Origin: Aneurinibacillus sp. REN35
Lineage (GTDB): Bacteria > Bacillota > Bacilli > Aneurinibacillales > Aneurinibacillaceae
Length of the DNA stretch: 64,000 nt
NCBI RefSeq assembly: GCF_041379945.2
Contig: NZ_JBFTXJ020000003.1
Location: 310,001-374,000, forward strand
Reading direction: 5' to 3'
Below the pieces are notes generated by a model. The model saw only the letters and a list, made by a program, of their open reading frames with translations. It did not search any database and had not been told where the DNA came from. The translations under genes were made by a program, and so were the position numbers. Below, piece by piece: positions 24,131 through 32,635 of this stretch (its first letter is position 1; every line of letters begins with the position of its first letter).

Positions 24131-24829
24131 ATGTTATCGACCTTGGGAGCTGCTCTTGCTCCTGGTATTGCTATTTTGAGCTATTTCTATTTGAAAGACA
24201 AGTATGAAACAGAACCGCTTCATATGGTTGTCAAAAGCTTTATTATCGGTATCCTGCTTGTTTTTCCCATCATGGTTATACAGTTCGGATTTCAAGAAGA
24301 ATTGGAGTTGGGTGTGTTTGCCCAGTCGTACTTTTTAGCAGGTTTTCTGGAGGAGTTTTTTAAGTGGTTTATCATTTATTATACGGCATATAAGCATGTG
24401 GAATTCGACGAGCCGTATGACGGCATTGTGTATTCTGTTGCAGTTTCGCTTGGATTTGCCACGTTGGAGAACTTTTTTTACCTGTTATCGCATGGGGTAT
24501 CAACCGCTTTTTACCGCGCGTTGCTTCCAGTCTCAGGCCATGGCTTGTTTGGTGTTCTTATGGGATACTACCTCGGGAAAGCGAAGTTCATTGCCGAACC
24601 TCGTAAACAGCGGGTCTATCTGTTGTTCAGCTTGGCGATCCCGGTGCTTCTCCATGGCACATACGATTTCATTCTTATGGCAGGCGGTGCGGTATGGCCG
24701 TGGCTTATGATACCGTTTATGCTGCTTTTGTGGACCGTGGCTATTGGCCGCAGCCGCGCTGCACTCAATAAGTCTATTGCTGCCGCTTTTGGGCGACACT
24801 ATGAGCAAGAGGAGGCGGAAAAAGTATGA
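24131..24829 (+). CDS. prsW: Intramembrane protease PrsW
   Basis: A 232-residue polytopic membrane protein. The conserved glutamates are in FLEEFFKWFIIYY, followed by EPYDGIVYSVAVSLGFATLEN, SGHGLFGVLMGYYLG and LHGTYDFI. In B. subtilis PrsW performs site-1 cleavage of the anti-sigma factor RsiW after cell-envelope stress. ATG 24131 follows AGGGAG at 9 bases. The next small gene overlaps its stop codon. An ECF sigma gene begins at 63.4 kb, but nothing in the sequence links the two. Confidence 0.9.
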   Translation: MLSTLGAALAPGIAILSYFYLKDKYETEPLHMVVKSFIIGILLVFPIMVIQFGFQEELELGVFAQSYFLAGFLEEFFKWFIIYYTAYKHVEFDEPYDGIVYSVAVSLGFATLENFFYLLSHGVSTAFYRALLPVSGHGLFGVLMGYYLGKAKFIAEPRKQRVYLLFSLAIPVLLHGTYDFILMAGGAVWPWLMIPFMLLLWTVAIGRSRAALNKSIAAAFGRHYEQEEAEKV

Positions 24830-24993
24830 TGAGCGACTACGAACGTTATAAGGTAACCATCTATTGTCCAGATTGCGGAGAGCGGTATATTCTGCGTGGA
24901 AGCCGGGAGAAAAACGGCAAAATCGAAACAGGATTTAAACAATGTATCTGCAGCAATGACCGGAATTTTCATATCTATTCCGAATTGATGTAG
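24826..24993 (+). CDS. 55-residue zinc-ribbon-like microprotein
   Basis: MMSDYERYKVTIYCPDCGER, then CICS near residue 40, give four cysteines in a CxxC...CxC layout fitting a zinc ribbon. The start overlaps the prsW stop, implying translational coupling, and a strong terminator follows the stop directly. ATG 24829 is an equally possible start. Family not recognised; it is too short to draw a function from. Confidence 0.65.
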   Translation: MMSDYERYKVTIYCPDCGERYILRGSREKNGKIETGFKQCICSNDRNFHIYSELM

Positions 24994-25000
24994 AGCGAGT

Positions 25001-25035
25001 AAAAGCGAAGAGGGCGATGCCTTCTTCGCTTTTTT
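25001..25035 (+). terminator. Intrinsic terminator after the prsW unit
   Basis: Stem AAAAGCGAAGA (25001-25011) with TCTTCGCTTTT (25023-25033), then TT. Confidence 0.88.
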
Positions 25036-25065
25036 GTATAAAGAAGCATTCCTTTTCTCACACTA
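25036..25065 (+). promoter_or_regulatory. Candidate forespore (sigma-G/F) promoter of ypeB
   Basis: GTATA (25036-25040), 18-bp spacer, CACACTA (25059-25065), against the sigma-G pattern GHATR-N18-CATWMTA (one mismatch). ypeB of B. subtilis is sigma-G-dependent. Predicted start is about 45 bases before the ypeB ATG. Confidence 0.5.
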
Positions 25066-25116
25066 CTAGCAACAAGTATGAAAGCTTCGATCTATTAGAG
25101 GAAAGGTGATGCGAAT

Positions 25117-26466
25117 ATGTATTGGAAAATCGCAGGTGTGCTTGCTCCGATTCTTGCTGTCGGAGTTATCGGTGCCGGCATGTGGGGGTATCAAGAGAAC
25201 AGGGAAAAAAACTCGGTGCTTATTAAGGCCGAGAATCAGTATCAACGTGCATTCCATAACTTGAACTATCATGTGGATAAGCTGCAGGATGAGCTGGGCA
25301 AAACCATTGCGGTGAACTCCCGTCAGCAGCTTACTCCAAGCCTGACCAATGTCTGGCGGCTTGCCTATTCGGCACAAAACGATGTCGGCCAACTGCCACT
25401 GACGCTGCTTCCGTTTAACCAGACAGAAAAGTTTCTTGCCAATGTAGCTGACTTCAGCTATCAAACCGCCGTTCGTGACCTTGATAAACAACCGTTGAGC
25501 AATAAGGAGTATAAGACGCTGCAATCGCTGTACAATCACTCCCAGGACATTAAAGGGCAGCTCCAAAAGGTGCAAACGGCTGTCATCGACAAACAGCTTC
25601 GTTGGATGGATGTTGAATCAGCGCTCGCATCAGAAGAAAAGCAGGAAGACAACACGATTATCGATGGCTTGAAGGTTGTGGATAAAAGTATTGAAGGCTA
25701 CAAGGATGTAGATTTCGGATCTGGGATTGGCAGCTTAAATGCGACACGTAAAATGAAGACTCAAGCCATTAAAGGAAAGATGGTTACTGCCGAAGAAGCG
25801 AAGCAGAAAGCGCTCGCTTTTATGAAGATAAAACCCAATCAGCTAAAAGACATCAATGTGGTTGATAATGGAAACGGAAGGGACTATCAATCATTCAGCG
25901 TGCGTATGGTGCGTAAAAACGATCCGGCACCGGTTCATGTCGATGTCACCAAAAAAGGCGGACAGGTAATCTGGGTGCTTGATGAACGTGATGTTAAAGG
26001 GAAAAAGCTTACCATTGAACAGGCAAGAGATCGCGCTGACGTCTATTTAAAGGAACAGGGCTATCAGTCGATGGAGCCTGTATCATACGATGAATATGAA
26101 GGGCTTGCAGTAGTAACGTATGCGTATACACAAGGAGATGTTCGAATTTATCCTGATACGATGACAGTGAAAGTCGCACTGGATAAAGGGGATGTAGCCG
26201 GATTTCAAAGCGAAAGCTATCTGCTGAATCATAAAGCACGGGTACTGCCAAAGCCTGCACTGCGTGAAGAACAAGCCCGCACAAAGCTTAATCCTTCCTT
26301 TAAGGTGGAGGAGACACGGCTTGCGGTGATCGAGGATGATCGCGGACAGGAAGTGTTCTCTTATGAGTTCTATGGCAGCATTGGCAAGGAGAAGTACCGT
26401 ATCTATATTAATGCGCTAACCGGTGAAGAAGTGAAAGTAGAAAAAATCAAAGCAACTGCACTGTAA
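25117..26466 (+). CDS. ypeB: Germination protein YpeB
   Basis: A 449-residue spore protein needed in Bacillus for localisation and stability of the cortex-lytic enzyme SleB. An N-terminal TM/signal anchor (VLAPILAVGVIGAGMWGY) is followed by a helical domain (AENQYQRAFHNLNYHVDKLQ region) and two to three C-terminal PepSY-like repeats (VTAEEAKQKALAFMKI; LTIEQARDRADVYLKEQGY). In Bacillus sleB lies directly upstream in the same operon; here the place is taken by the microprotein and terminator, so ypeB stands alone behind a sigma-G-like promoter. ATG 25117 follows GGAAAGGTG. Confidence 0.93.
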   Translation: MYWKIAGVLAPILAVGVIGAGMWGYQENREKNSVLIKAENQYQRAFHNLNYHVDKLQDELGKTIAVNSRQQLTPSLTNVWRLAYSAQNDVGQLPLTLLPFNQTEKFLANVADFSYQTAVRDLDKQPLSNKEYKTLQSLYNHSQDIKGQLQKVQTAVIDKQLRWMDVESALASEEKQEDNTIIDGLKVVDKSIEGYKDVDFGSGIGSLNATRKMKTQAIKGKMVTAEEAKQKALAFMKIKPNQLKDINVVDNGNGRDYQSFSVRMVRKNDPAPVHVDVTKKGGQVIWVLDERDVKGKKLTIEQARDRADVYLKEQGYQSMEPVSYDEYEGLAVVTYAYTQGDVRIYPDTMTVKVALDKGDVAGFQSESYLLNHKARVLPKPALREEQARTKLNPSFKVEETRLAVIEDDRGQEVFSYEFYGSIGKEKYRIYINALTGEEVKVEKIKATAL

Positions 26467-26501
26467 GATAAGAATAACGATGAGGGAAGGAGGGCGATAC
26501 T

Positions 26502-26717
26502 GTGAATACGGAAAGGGGTGTTCGGATGAAACGAACGAAAGAAGCCGCTTACGAGAAACGTTTCGCCCGCCTGGCCGGTCGTGTAGAGAAATGGCTTGTC
26601 GTCATGATTGTAGTTGGATGGGTATTGCTGATTGCCGGTCAGTATCTACTCACGTATGAACCCGTTCGCTATTTTCTCGTTGACACGGTTCGGATGGAAG
26701 GCATTGCATCACCTTAA
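26502..26717 (+). CDS. ypfB: YpfB-like small membrane protein
   Basis: 71 residues, basic N-terminus then one TM (WLVVMIVVGWVLLIAGQYLL). GTG 26502 lies 7 bases after AAGGAGGG; ATG 26526 is an in-frame alternative. Its place between ypeB and cmk matches B. subtilis ypfB, a family of unknown function; ypfA (the PilZ protein) is missing here. Confidence 0.7.
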   Translation: MNTERGVRMKRTKEAAYEKRFARLAGRVEKWLVVMIVVGWVLLIAGQYLLTYEPVRYFLVDTVRMEGIASP

Positions 26718-26817
26718 GGCCTATGTTACTATGAAAGTAATTGAATAGTGTGTACAACAGTATTCGTGAGTGCGTCTTTAGAATAGCTGACATGCAATCA
26801 AATATACAAGCGTAGAG

Positions 26818-26842
26818 AAGCAGGCACGACCTGCTTTTTTTC
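26818..26842 (+). terminator. Intrinsic terminator after ypfB
   Basis: Stem AAGCAGG/CCTGCTT, 5-base loop, then a T-run. Confidence 0.85.
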
Positions 26843-26936
26843 TGTAAAAAAGATAAAAGATATAAAGGAGGGAAGGAAGGCGGTATTATCTTCTCTCCTT
26901 TTCCTTCTTTTCGTTTAGTTAGGGTGTGATGGTACT

Positions 26937-27608
26937 GTGAAAATTGCAATTGACGGGCCGGCAGGAGCCGGTAAGAGTACGGTAGCGCAGCGAGTGGCGA
27001 AGCGCCTTGGCGTGCTGTATGTGGATACGGGAGCGATGTATCGCGCGGTAACACTTACGGCTCTTAGGCAGTCCTGTCCGCTTGAAGATGAGCAAGGCTT
27101 GCGGGCGCTGCTTGATTCGATGGAATTAACGCTTACAATCAGCAACGGTACACAGCATGTGTATGTAGATGGTGAGGATGTCACAGAGGCCATTCGTTCG
27201 CTGGAGGTAACCCGCCGCGTTTCTACTGTGGCAGCACTGCCTCTTGTTCGTGAAAAGTTAGTGGAGATGCAGAGAATGATTGCAAGTCGCCAGGATGTAG
27301 TTATGGACGGGCGAGATATTGGCACATCCGTGCTGCCTGACGCCGAATTGAAGATCTTCTTAACCGCTTCGATTGAAGAGCGCGCACGGCGCAGATTGCA
27401 GGAGCTAGAGCGGAAGGGCATGAAGGCGGATTATGCTCAACTGCTGCACGATATCGAGGAGAGAGACCGCAAAGACAGCGAGAGGAAGATGGCGCCGCTG
27501 AAGCAGGCAGAGGATGCGGTCCGGGTTGATACGACTGGGCTTAGTATTGATGAGGTCGTTGATCGGATCATATCGCTGCATCAGGAAAGAGTTGGGGAGA
27601 GAGCATAG
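26937..27608 (+). CDS. cmk: Cytidylate kinase
   Basis: A 223-residue (d)CMP kinase. The nucleotide site GPAGAGKS is near residue 8, DTGAMYRAVTL follows, and MDGRDIGTSVLPDAELKIFL and RARRRLQEL carry the CMP-binding and lid residues. GTG 26937 is the only start giving a full N-terminus; AGGGTG lies about 10 bases upstream. Linked to plsC and the S1 gene as in B. subtilis. Confidence 0.96.
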   Translation: MKIAIDGPAGAGKSTVAQRVAKRLGVLYVDTGAMYRAVTLTALRQSCPLEDEQGLRALLDSMELTLTISNGTQHVYVDGEDVTEAIRSLEVTRRVSTVAALPLVREKLVEMQRMIASRQDVVMDGRDIGTSVLPDAELKIFLTASIEERARRRLQELERKGMKADYAQLLHDIEERDRKDSERKMAPLKQAEDAVRVDTTGLSIDEVVDRIISLHQERVGERA

Positions 27609-27611
27609 CTT

Positions 27612-28217
27612 ATGGAGAGTAAAACGTATCCGTTTTTCCGCCGTATTTTTCGCGGCATTTTCGGAGGTTTGTATCGCTGGCAGGTAATCGGACGGGAGAA
27701 CATTCCGGATGGAGAGGGACTCGTGCTTTGTGCCAACCACGTTAGCAACTGGGACCCGCTTTTGCTTGGCTGCGGCATTGAGCGTCAGGTGCATTTTATG
27801 GCAAAGGCGGAGCTGTTCCGCATTCCTGGTATTGCCGCCCTCATTACCGATTTTGGTACTTTTCCGATAAAACGGGGTGCAAGCGACCGCCAGGCGATTC
27901 GCAAAGCGCTTGAAATCGTGCAGGAAGGAAAGGTGCTTGGCATTTTTCCTGAAGGAAAGCGCAACCGGACAGGTGAACCGGTCATGGGAACAGCGCTGCC
28001 CGGGGCGGCGATGATTGCTTTAAAGTCAGGTGCTCGTATCATTCCGGTAGCAATTATGGGTCCGTATCGATTATTTAGCGGTATCAAAATTATTTATGGA
28101 GAACCGGTTGATTTAAAGGCCGCCGTAGAGGGTAAGGGAAATGCAGAGCGCACGCAGGCGGCTGCAGAAATCATTCAGCAGGAGATTCAAAAGCTATTGG
28201 ATATACATAAAAAGTAA
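27612..28217 (+). CDS. plsC: 1-acyl-sn-glycerol-3-phosphate acyltransferase
   Basis: A 201-residue acyltransferase making phosphatidic acid at the inner face of the membrane. The HX4D motif is NHVSNWDPLLLG and the second block is FPEGKRNRTG. A near N-terminal hydrophobic stretch supports membrane association. It begins 3 bases after cmk, so the two are co-transcribed. With plsY at 34 kb it covers both acylation steps of the PlsX/Y/C route. Confidence 0.95.
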   Translation: MESKTYPFFRRIFRGIFGGLYRWQVIGRENIPDGEGLVLCANHVSNWDPLLLGCGIERQVHFMAKAELFRIPGIAALITDFGTFPIKRGASDRQAIRKALEIVQEGKVLGIFPEGKRNRTGEPVMGTALPGAAMIALKSGARIIPVAIMGPYRLFSGIKIIYGEPVDLKAAVEGKGNAERTQAAAEIIQQEIQKLLDIHKK

Positions 28218-28438
28218 AAAATGGTCTTCAGCTCTCTTTTCCCTGATATATAAGGTATTTTGCTTATCAGAGTAGACATGTAGTCCAGAAATTAGCAGGT
28301 TTGGCACTAGCATTGTTACGTATAACTTTGGTAAGCTAAGATAAATATGCTGCTGTTTGCTATAAATGCTTGTTGATTCTTTTCGGAGGTAAGAGCATTT
28401 ATTGTTTGAATGGCTTTTATTTCAAGGAGGTATGGTCT

Positions 28439-29620
28439 ATGGTAGAGGAAAATCAAACTGAAATGAATGGTCAACAAGGTGCGGAAGGGGTAGAAGTTAA
28501 TCAAGTATTAACAGGTACCATCTCCCGCGTGGATGAGAAGCAAGCCTTGGTTGACGTAGGCTATAAGTATGATGGTATTCTTCCGATCAGCGAAGTATCC
28601 AGCCTTCATATCGAAAAAGTAGCCGATGTTCTTTCTGAAGGCCAAGAAATCCAAGTCAAAGTGATTCGTCTTGATCAGGAAAAAGACGAAATGATCGTCT
28701 CCAAACGTGCGGTAGACGCGGAAAAAGCATGGGACGAACTTGCCGGTAAGTTCGAATCCGGTGAAGTGTTCGAAGCTACGATCGCGGATACGGTAAAAGG
28801 CGGCCTTGTCGTGGATCTTGGTGTACGGGGTTTCATTCCAGCTTCACATGTAGAGCGCCATTTCGTAGAGGACTTCTCTGACTACAAAGGAAGAACACTC
28901 TTTGTTAAAGTGATTGAACTAGACAAAGAGAAGAACAAAGTGATTCTTTCACACCGCGCCGTACTCGAAGAGGAAGCGAACAAACAAAAGCAAACGGTGC
29001 TTGATGAGTTAACACCAGGTTCTGTTATCGAAGGTACGGTACAGCGCCTTACAGACTTCGGTGCATTTGTTGATGTTGGTGGTGTTGACGGTCTGGTTCA
29101 TATTTCTGAAATTGCTTGGAATCATGTGGATAAGCCGTCGGATGCACTTAAAGAAGGCGATAAGGTTAATGTAAAAGTATTAAAGGTTGATAAGGAGAAT
29201 GAGCGCATCAGCCTGAGTATTAAAGCGACACTGCCTGGACCTTGGGAACAAGCGACTGAAGATTTCAAAATCGGTGATGTTGTTCAAGGTACAGTAAAGC
29301 GGCTCGTTAGCTTTGGTGCATTTGTAGAAGTTGCACCTGGAGTAGAAGGTCTTGTACACATTTCTCAGATCGCCAACCGTCATATCGGTACGCCGGATGA
29401 AGTGCTTAAAGAAGGCGAAGAAGTGAAAGTGAAAATTCTTGATTTCAATCCGGAAGAAGAGCGCATGAGCTTAAGCATCCGTGAAGTTCAAGAAGAGAAA
29501 CAAAAGCAGGAAACAAAGAAAGAGATTGCGGCATACCAAGTTGATGAGAACAACAATGCCGGCATGGGCGTAACCATTGGCGATCGCATGGGCGATCTGC
29601 TGAAGAAATTCAAATCTTAA
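28439..29620 (+). CDS. ypfD: S1-domain RNA-binding protein (RpsA homologue YpfD)
   Basis: A 393-residue protein with four S1 domains at about residues 17-90, 104-170, 190-258 and 275-343; the last two share SFGAFVEV/DFGAFVDV and GLVHISQI/GLVHISEI type motifs. Gram-negative ribosomal S1 has six, so this is the short Firmicute form (B. subtilis YpfD), not an essential ribosomal S1. ATG 28439 lies 7 bases after a perfect AAGGAGGT; an upstream in-frame TTG is not supported. The 220-bp gap before it holds no gene I can see. Confidence 0.93.
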   Translation: MVEENQTEMNGQQGAEGVEVNQVLTGTISRVDEKQALVDVGYKYDGILPISEVSSLHIEKVADVLSEGQEIQVKVIRLDQEKDEMIVSKRAVDAEKAWDELAGKFESGEVFEATIADTVKGGLVVDLGVRGFIPASHVERHFVEDFSDYKGRTLFVKVIELDKEKNKVILSHRAVLEEEANKQKQTVLDELTPGSVIEGTVQRLTDFGAFVDVGGVDGLVHISEIAWNHVDKPSDALKEGDKVNVKVLKVDKENERISLSIKATLPGPWEQATEDFKIGDVVQGTVKRLVSFGAFVEVAPGVEGLVHISQIANRHIGTPDEVLKEGEEVKVKILDFNPEEERMSLSIREVQEEKQKQETKKEIAAYQVDENNNAGMGVTIGDRMGDLLKKFKS

Positions 29621-29640
29621 TTCGTAATAGAGGGGTCGCA

Positions 29641-30687
29641 ATGTCAAGAACTTCACGAAAACGTGAACACATAGAGCACGCGCTCGCAACTGGGCAATCC
29701 GGCGCGCACGGATTGTCGGATGTGAAGTTTGTGCATAATTGCTTGCCTGACCTCGCAATGGGACAAATAGATAGTAAAGCATCGATCGGCGGACTCGCAC
29801 TGAGTTCGCCGATTGTTGTAAATGCGATGACAGGCGGAGCAGATGAGACACACAGCATTAATCAAGCATTAGGCATCCTGGCACGTGAGACAGGAGCCGC
29901 GCTGGCGGTAGGATCGCAGATGGCAGCGGTGAAGGATGCATCGCTTAGTGAAACATACAGCATTGCCCGCAAGGAACATCCGAATGGCGTATTATTTGGC
30001 AATCTGGGTGCGGAGGCGACGCCGGATATGGCTTGTCGCGCTGTAGCGATGATTGAGGCCGATGCGCTGCAGATTCATCTGAATGTGATGCAGGAGTTAA
30101 TTATGCCCGAAGGAGAGCGAGATTTCAGTGGGGCGCTCCGGCGTATTGAAGCGATTGTTAAAGCGGTAGAGGTACCGGTCATTGTAAAAGAAGTGGGATT
30201 CGGCATGTCGCGTGAAGCGGCCGTAAAGCTTACAGCATGCGGTGTGGCTGCTATTGATGTGGGCGGGCGCGGCGGTACGAATTTCGCACAGATTGAGAAT
30301 ATGCGGCGGCCGCAGCCGTTTACGGGTCTGAATGAATGGGGCATTTCTACGGCTGCGAGCCTTTTAGAAGTAGCTACCCTTTCGAATCGTCCTGATGTGA
30401 TGGCTACGGGCGGTATTAAGACGGCACTCGATATTGCACGCTGCCTCTCGCTTGGTGCCTCTTGTGTCGGAATGGCAGGTGCCTTCCTTCGTTATGCGAC
30501 AGAGGGCCGAATTGAAGAGGCAATAGACTATATGCGGCGTCTGCGTGAGGAGCTGACCGTGATTATGACGGCTCTTGGTGCTATGGATATTGCTTCGCTA
30601 GGTCAGGTACCGCTTGTAATTACAGGCGAGACCTATCAGTGGGCCACACAACGCGGCATAGATTGCAGCGTATTTGCCAAACGATAA
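29641..30687 (+). CDS. fni: Type 2 isopentenyl-diphosphate delta-isomerase
   Basis: A 348-residue FMN- and NADPH-dependent isomerase interconverting IPP and DMAPP. SPIVVNAMTGGAD, HLNVMQELIMPEGERDF, VIVKEVGFGMS, GGRGGTNFA and ATGGIKTALDIARCL (FMN-phosphate) are the family motifs. It supplies allylic primer for the heptaprenyl synthase at 42-47 kb. AGAGGGG site before ATG 29641. Confidence 0.95.
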   Translation: MSRTSRKREHIEHALATGQSGAHGLSDVKFVHNCLPDLAMGQIDSKASIGGLALSSPIVVNAMTGGADETHSINQALGILARETGAALAVGSQMAAVKDASLSETYSIARKEHPNGVLFGNLGAEATPDMACRAVAMIEADALQIHLNVMQELIMPEGERDFSGALRRIEAIVKAVEVPVIVKEVGFGMSREAAVKLTACGVAAIDVGGRGGTNFAQIENMRRPQPFTGLNEWGISTAASLLEVATLSNRPDVMATGGIKTALDIARCLSLGASCVGMAGAFLRYATEGRIEEAIDYMRRLREELTVIMTALGAMDIASLGQVPLVITGETYQWATQRGIDCSVFAKR

Positions 30688-30708
30688 ACAATACGGTGTA
30701 TGTTGAAG

Positions 30709-30737
30709 GAGAGGGGCGTTTGCTCTTCTCTTTTTTT
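30709..30737 (+). terminator. Intrinsic terminator after fni
   Basis: GAGAGGGG/CTCTTCTC arms (two G-T pairs), 6-base loop, seven T. Confidence 0.75.
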
Positions 30738-30813
30738 GTTTGTGCTATGCTCATCCCCTTTTTCGGCAATAATACTGACAGAAAACCTGTACGAGAAAAG
30801 GAGATGGAGCGAT

Positions 30814-31446
30814 ATGAATCCAGGATATATCTCGGCTTTCTGTATGCTTATTATTGTGGTAGTTATATGGATGGGCCTGCTAGATGGCCTGCTTAAACGT
30901 CTGAAGCTTGGTCAGCGTACGCTTTTTATTTTGATTTTTGCGATGTATATGGCTAGCGGATGGACGATCCCGCTTGGAACGTATACTGCGATTAGTATAG
31001 GAAGTTTTGTTCTTCCCTTGCTGTTTTTTCTTTTTTTGTGGTCACGGCTTGCGTATGAGAGCCGGAACTATAGCTTCGCAGCAGCGCTTTTGCTCGGTGT
31101 CACACTGTTTTTGCTGCGCTACATGCTCCAACTTGATCCCATTCTTCATGTGATGAATGAGACCTACCTTATTGCCTGCACGGCTGCTGCTCTTCCGATC
31201 CTGATGAGCCGCCATGCAGAACTAATCCTAATAATAGAGGGCCTGGGACTATGCTTTATGGAGATATTGACTGAGCTTCTACTCCATCCTAAGAATTTTT
31301 TTGTTGTGGTAGGAGATTTTGTATTTCGAGATGCTCTTGTTTTCTCGTTGTGTACAGCACTTTTGGTTCATACAGCCGTTTTTCGCTGCGTGGATGCAAG
31401 CGCATCATTCATGCGTAAAGTTTTGGTAAGGAGGAGTAGGTGGTGA
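30814..31446 (+). CDS. yphA: YphA-like polytopic membrane protein
   Basis: 210 residues with about six hydrophobic segments (for example ISAFCMLIIVVVIWMGLLDG and IGSFVLPLLFFLFLW). ATG 30814 follows AAAGGAGA; the open frame further upstream crosses the terminator of fni and is not coding. Its position after fni and before the YIEGIA gene matches B. subtilis yphA. Function unknown. Confidence 0.8.
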   Translation: MNPGYISAFCMLIIVVVIWMGLLDGLLKRLKLGQRTLFILIFAMYMASGWTIPLGTYTAISIGSFVLPLLFFLFLWSRLAYESRNYSFAAALLLGVTLFLLRYMLQLDPILHVMNETYLIACTAAALPILMSRHAELILIIEGLGLCFMEILTELLLHPKNFFVVVGDFVFRDALVFSLCTALLVHTAVFRCVDASASFMRKVLVRRSRW

Positions 31447-32342
31447 CGATGGATTATACCGTTTCTGTTGCGCTTGGTGTTGTGTTCGGTACGACTGCTC
31501 GTCTGCAGATGCTTCGCACTGATTATCGGCAGTATCCCACCTATCCGCATGGACGGATTATTCATATAGCGCTGGGCTTTATCGCGGCTTTAATTGGAGC
31601 GGTTGTCATTCCGTCTATTTTAAAGCCTGATTGGACGGCTGTGACATTTCTTGGCTTGGCGGCACAGCAGTTTCGTGATGTGAGAAATATGGAACGCAAT
31701 ACGCTGCAGCAACTTGATAGCATGGAGCTGGTACCCCGCGGTGTGGCGTACATTGAAGGGATTGCCCAGGCATTTGAAGGGCGTAATTATCTGGTCATGT
31801 TTACATCGCTTCTTGTTACGCTGTGTGCGGTGACGGTATCGTTTTGGCTTGCGCTTGCAGCCGGCATTATGATGTTTTTTGTGAACGGTCGCTTAATGTC
31901 AGGTAAGGTTCTTGCTCAAATTGCAGCCATTGATGAAGGAAAGGTGAGGCTTGATGGTCCGAATTTGTATGTGAATGATATTTATATCATGAACATTGGG
32001 TTAAGGACGGATCGAGATGTGATCCGTGAACATGGAATGGGAGTTGTCATCACCCCAAAGAGTGCGGGCAGCCTTATTACGATCGCCAATCTAGGCCAGC
32101 GTCAGGCGATTCTGCATGATGTATCGTCTGTGCATGGCGTATACCGGGATTCCGGGGAGCCGGCGCTTGTTCCGCTTGCTAAGCGTGATATGCAGAACGG
32201 TAAGCTGGGGATCTTTCTTTTGCCTGAGGAAAAGGATAAAAGTAAAGTGCTCGCAACGGTGGCGCAGGTTCCTGTACTTGATAGCGCCATTCGTCTGCCG
32301 CGTGAAGCGGCTGTGAATCAGCAGGCGAAAGGAGCGAAGTAA
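31440..32342 (+). CDS. YIEGIA-family membrane protein
   Basis: A 300-residue protein with three to four N-terminal TM segments and the diagnostic VAYIEGIAQAFEGRNYLVM. The C-terminal 130 residues are soluble. GTG 31440 lies 5 bases after AAGGAGG and overlaps the end of yphA. Restricted to spore-formers as far as I know; no enzyme activity is known. The following 64-residue gene is its usual partner. Confidence 0.85.
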   Translation: MVTMDYTVSVALGVVFGTTARLQMLRTDYRQYPTYPHGRIIHIALGFIAALIGAVVIPSILKPDWTAVTFLGLAAQQFRDVRNMERNTLQQLDSMELVPRGVAYIEGIAQAFEGRNYLVMFTSLLVTLCAVTVSFWLALAAGIMMFFVNGRLMSGKVLAQIAAIDEGKVRLDGPNLYVNDIYIMNIGLRTDRDVIREHGMGVVITPKSAGSLITIANLGQRQAILHDVSSVHGVYRDSGEPALVPLAKRDMQNGKLGIFLLPEEKDKSKVLATVAQVPVLDSAIRLPREAAVNQQAKGAK

Positions 32343-32344
32343 CG

Positions 32345-32539
32345 ATGTCTGTTTCTTTGGAGAAATTCATTCTGGCGATTGTGACGACAAATGAAGGCAG
32401 CATTGGCGGTGGAGCCCCCGTCTTTTATGCACAGGGGGAGAAGGAACTGCAGCAGATCGCGTTTACACTAGAAAAAATTTTGGATGGGATTGCGCATGAA
32501 GTAATGCCTGGGACAATCATTCTTGTTAAGCATTCTTAA
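32345..32539 (+). CDS. Small partner of the YIEGIA protein (capping complex subunit type)
   Basis: 64 residues, MSVSLEKFILAIVTTNEG ... GGGAPVFYA, starting 2 bases after the YIEGIA stop. It fits the short proteins annotated as the capping-complex subunit for YIEGIA, always adjacent to that gene. No TM. Assignment rests on context and length. Confidence 0.7.
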   Translation: MSVSLEKFILAIVTTNEGSIGGGAPVFYAQGEKELQQIAFTLEKILDGIAHEVMPGTIILVKHS

Positions 32540-32571
32540 GCGGGAAAGAGGGTGGAGTGGATTGGTTTGTC

Positions 32572-32600
32572 TTGCTTGTGCTTACAATTCATTCTATGAT
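32572..32600 (+). promoter_or_regulatory. Sigma-A promoter of der
   Basis: TTGCTT (32572-32577), 17-bp spacer, TATGAT (32595-32600). Confidence 0.65.
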
Positions 32601-32635
32601 AGTAGAGATATCGAAAAAGAGAGGTAAGTTATGTT

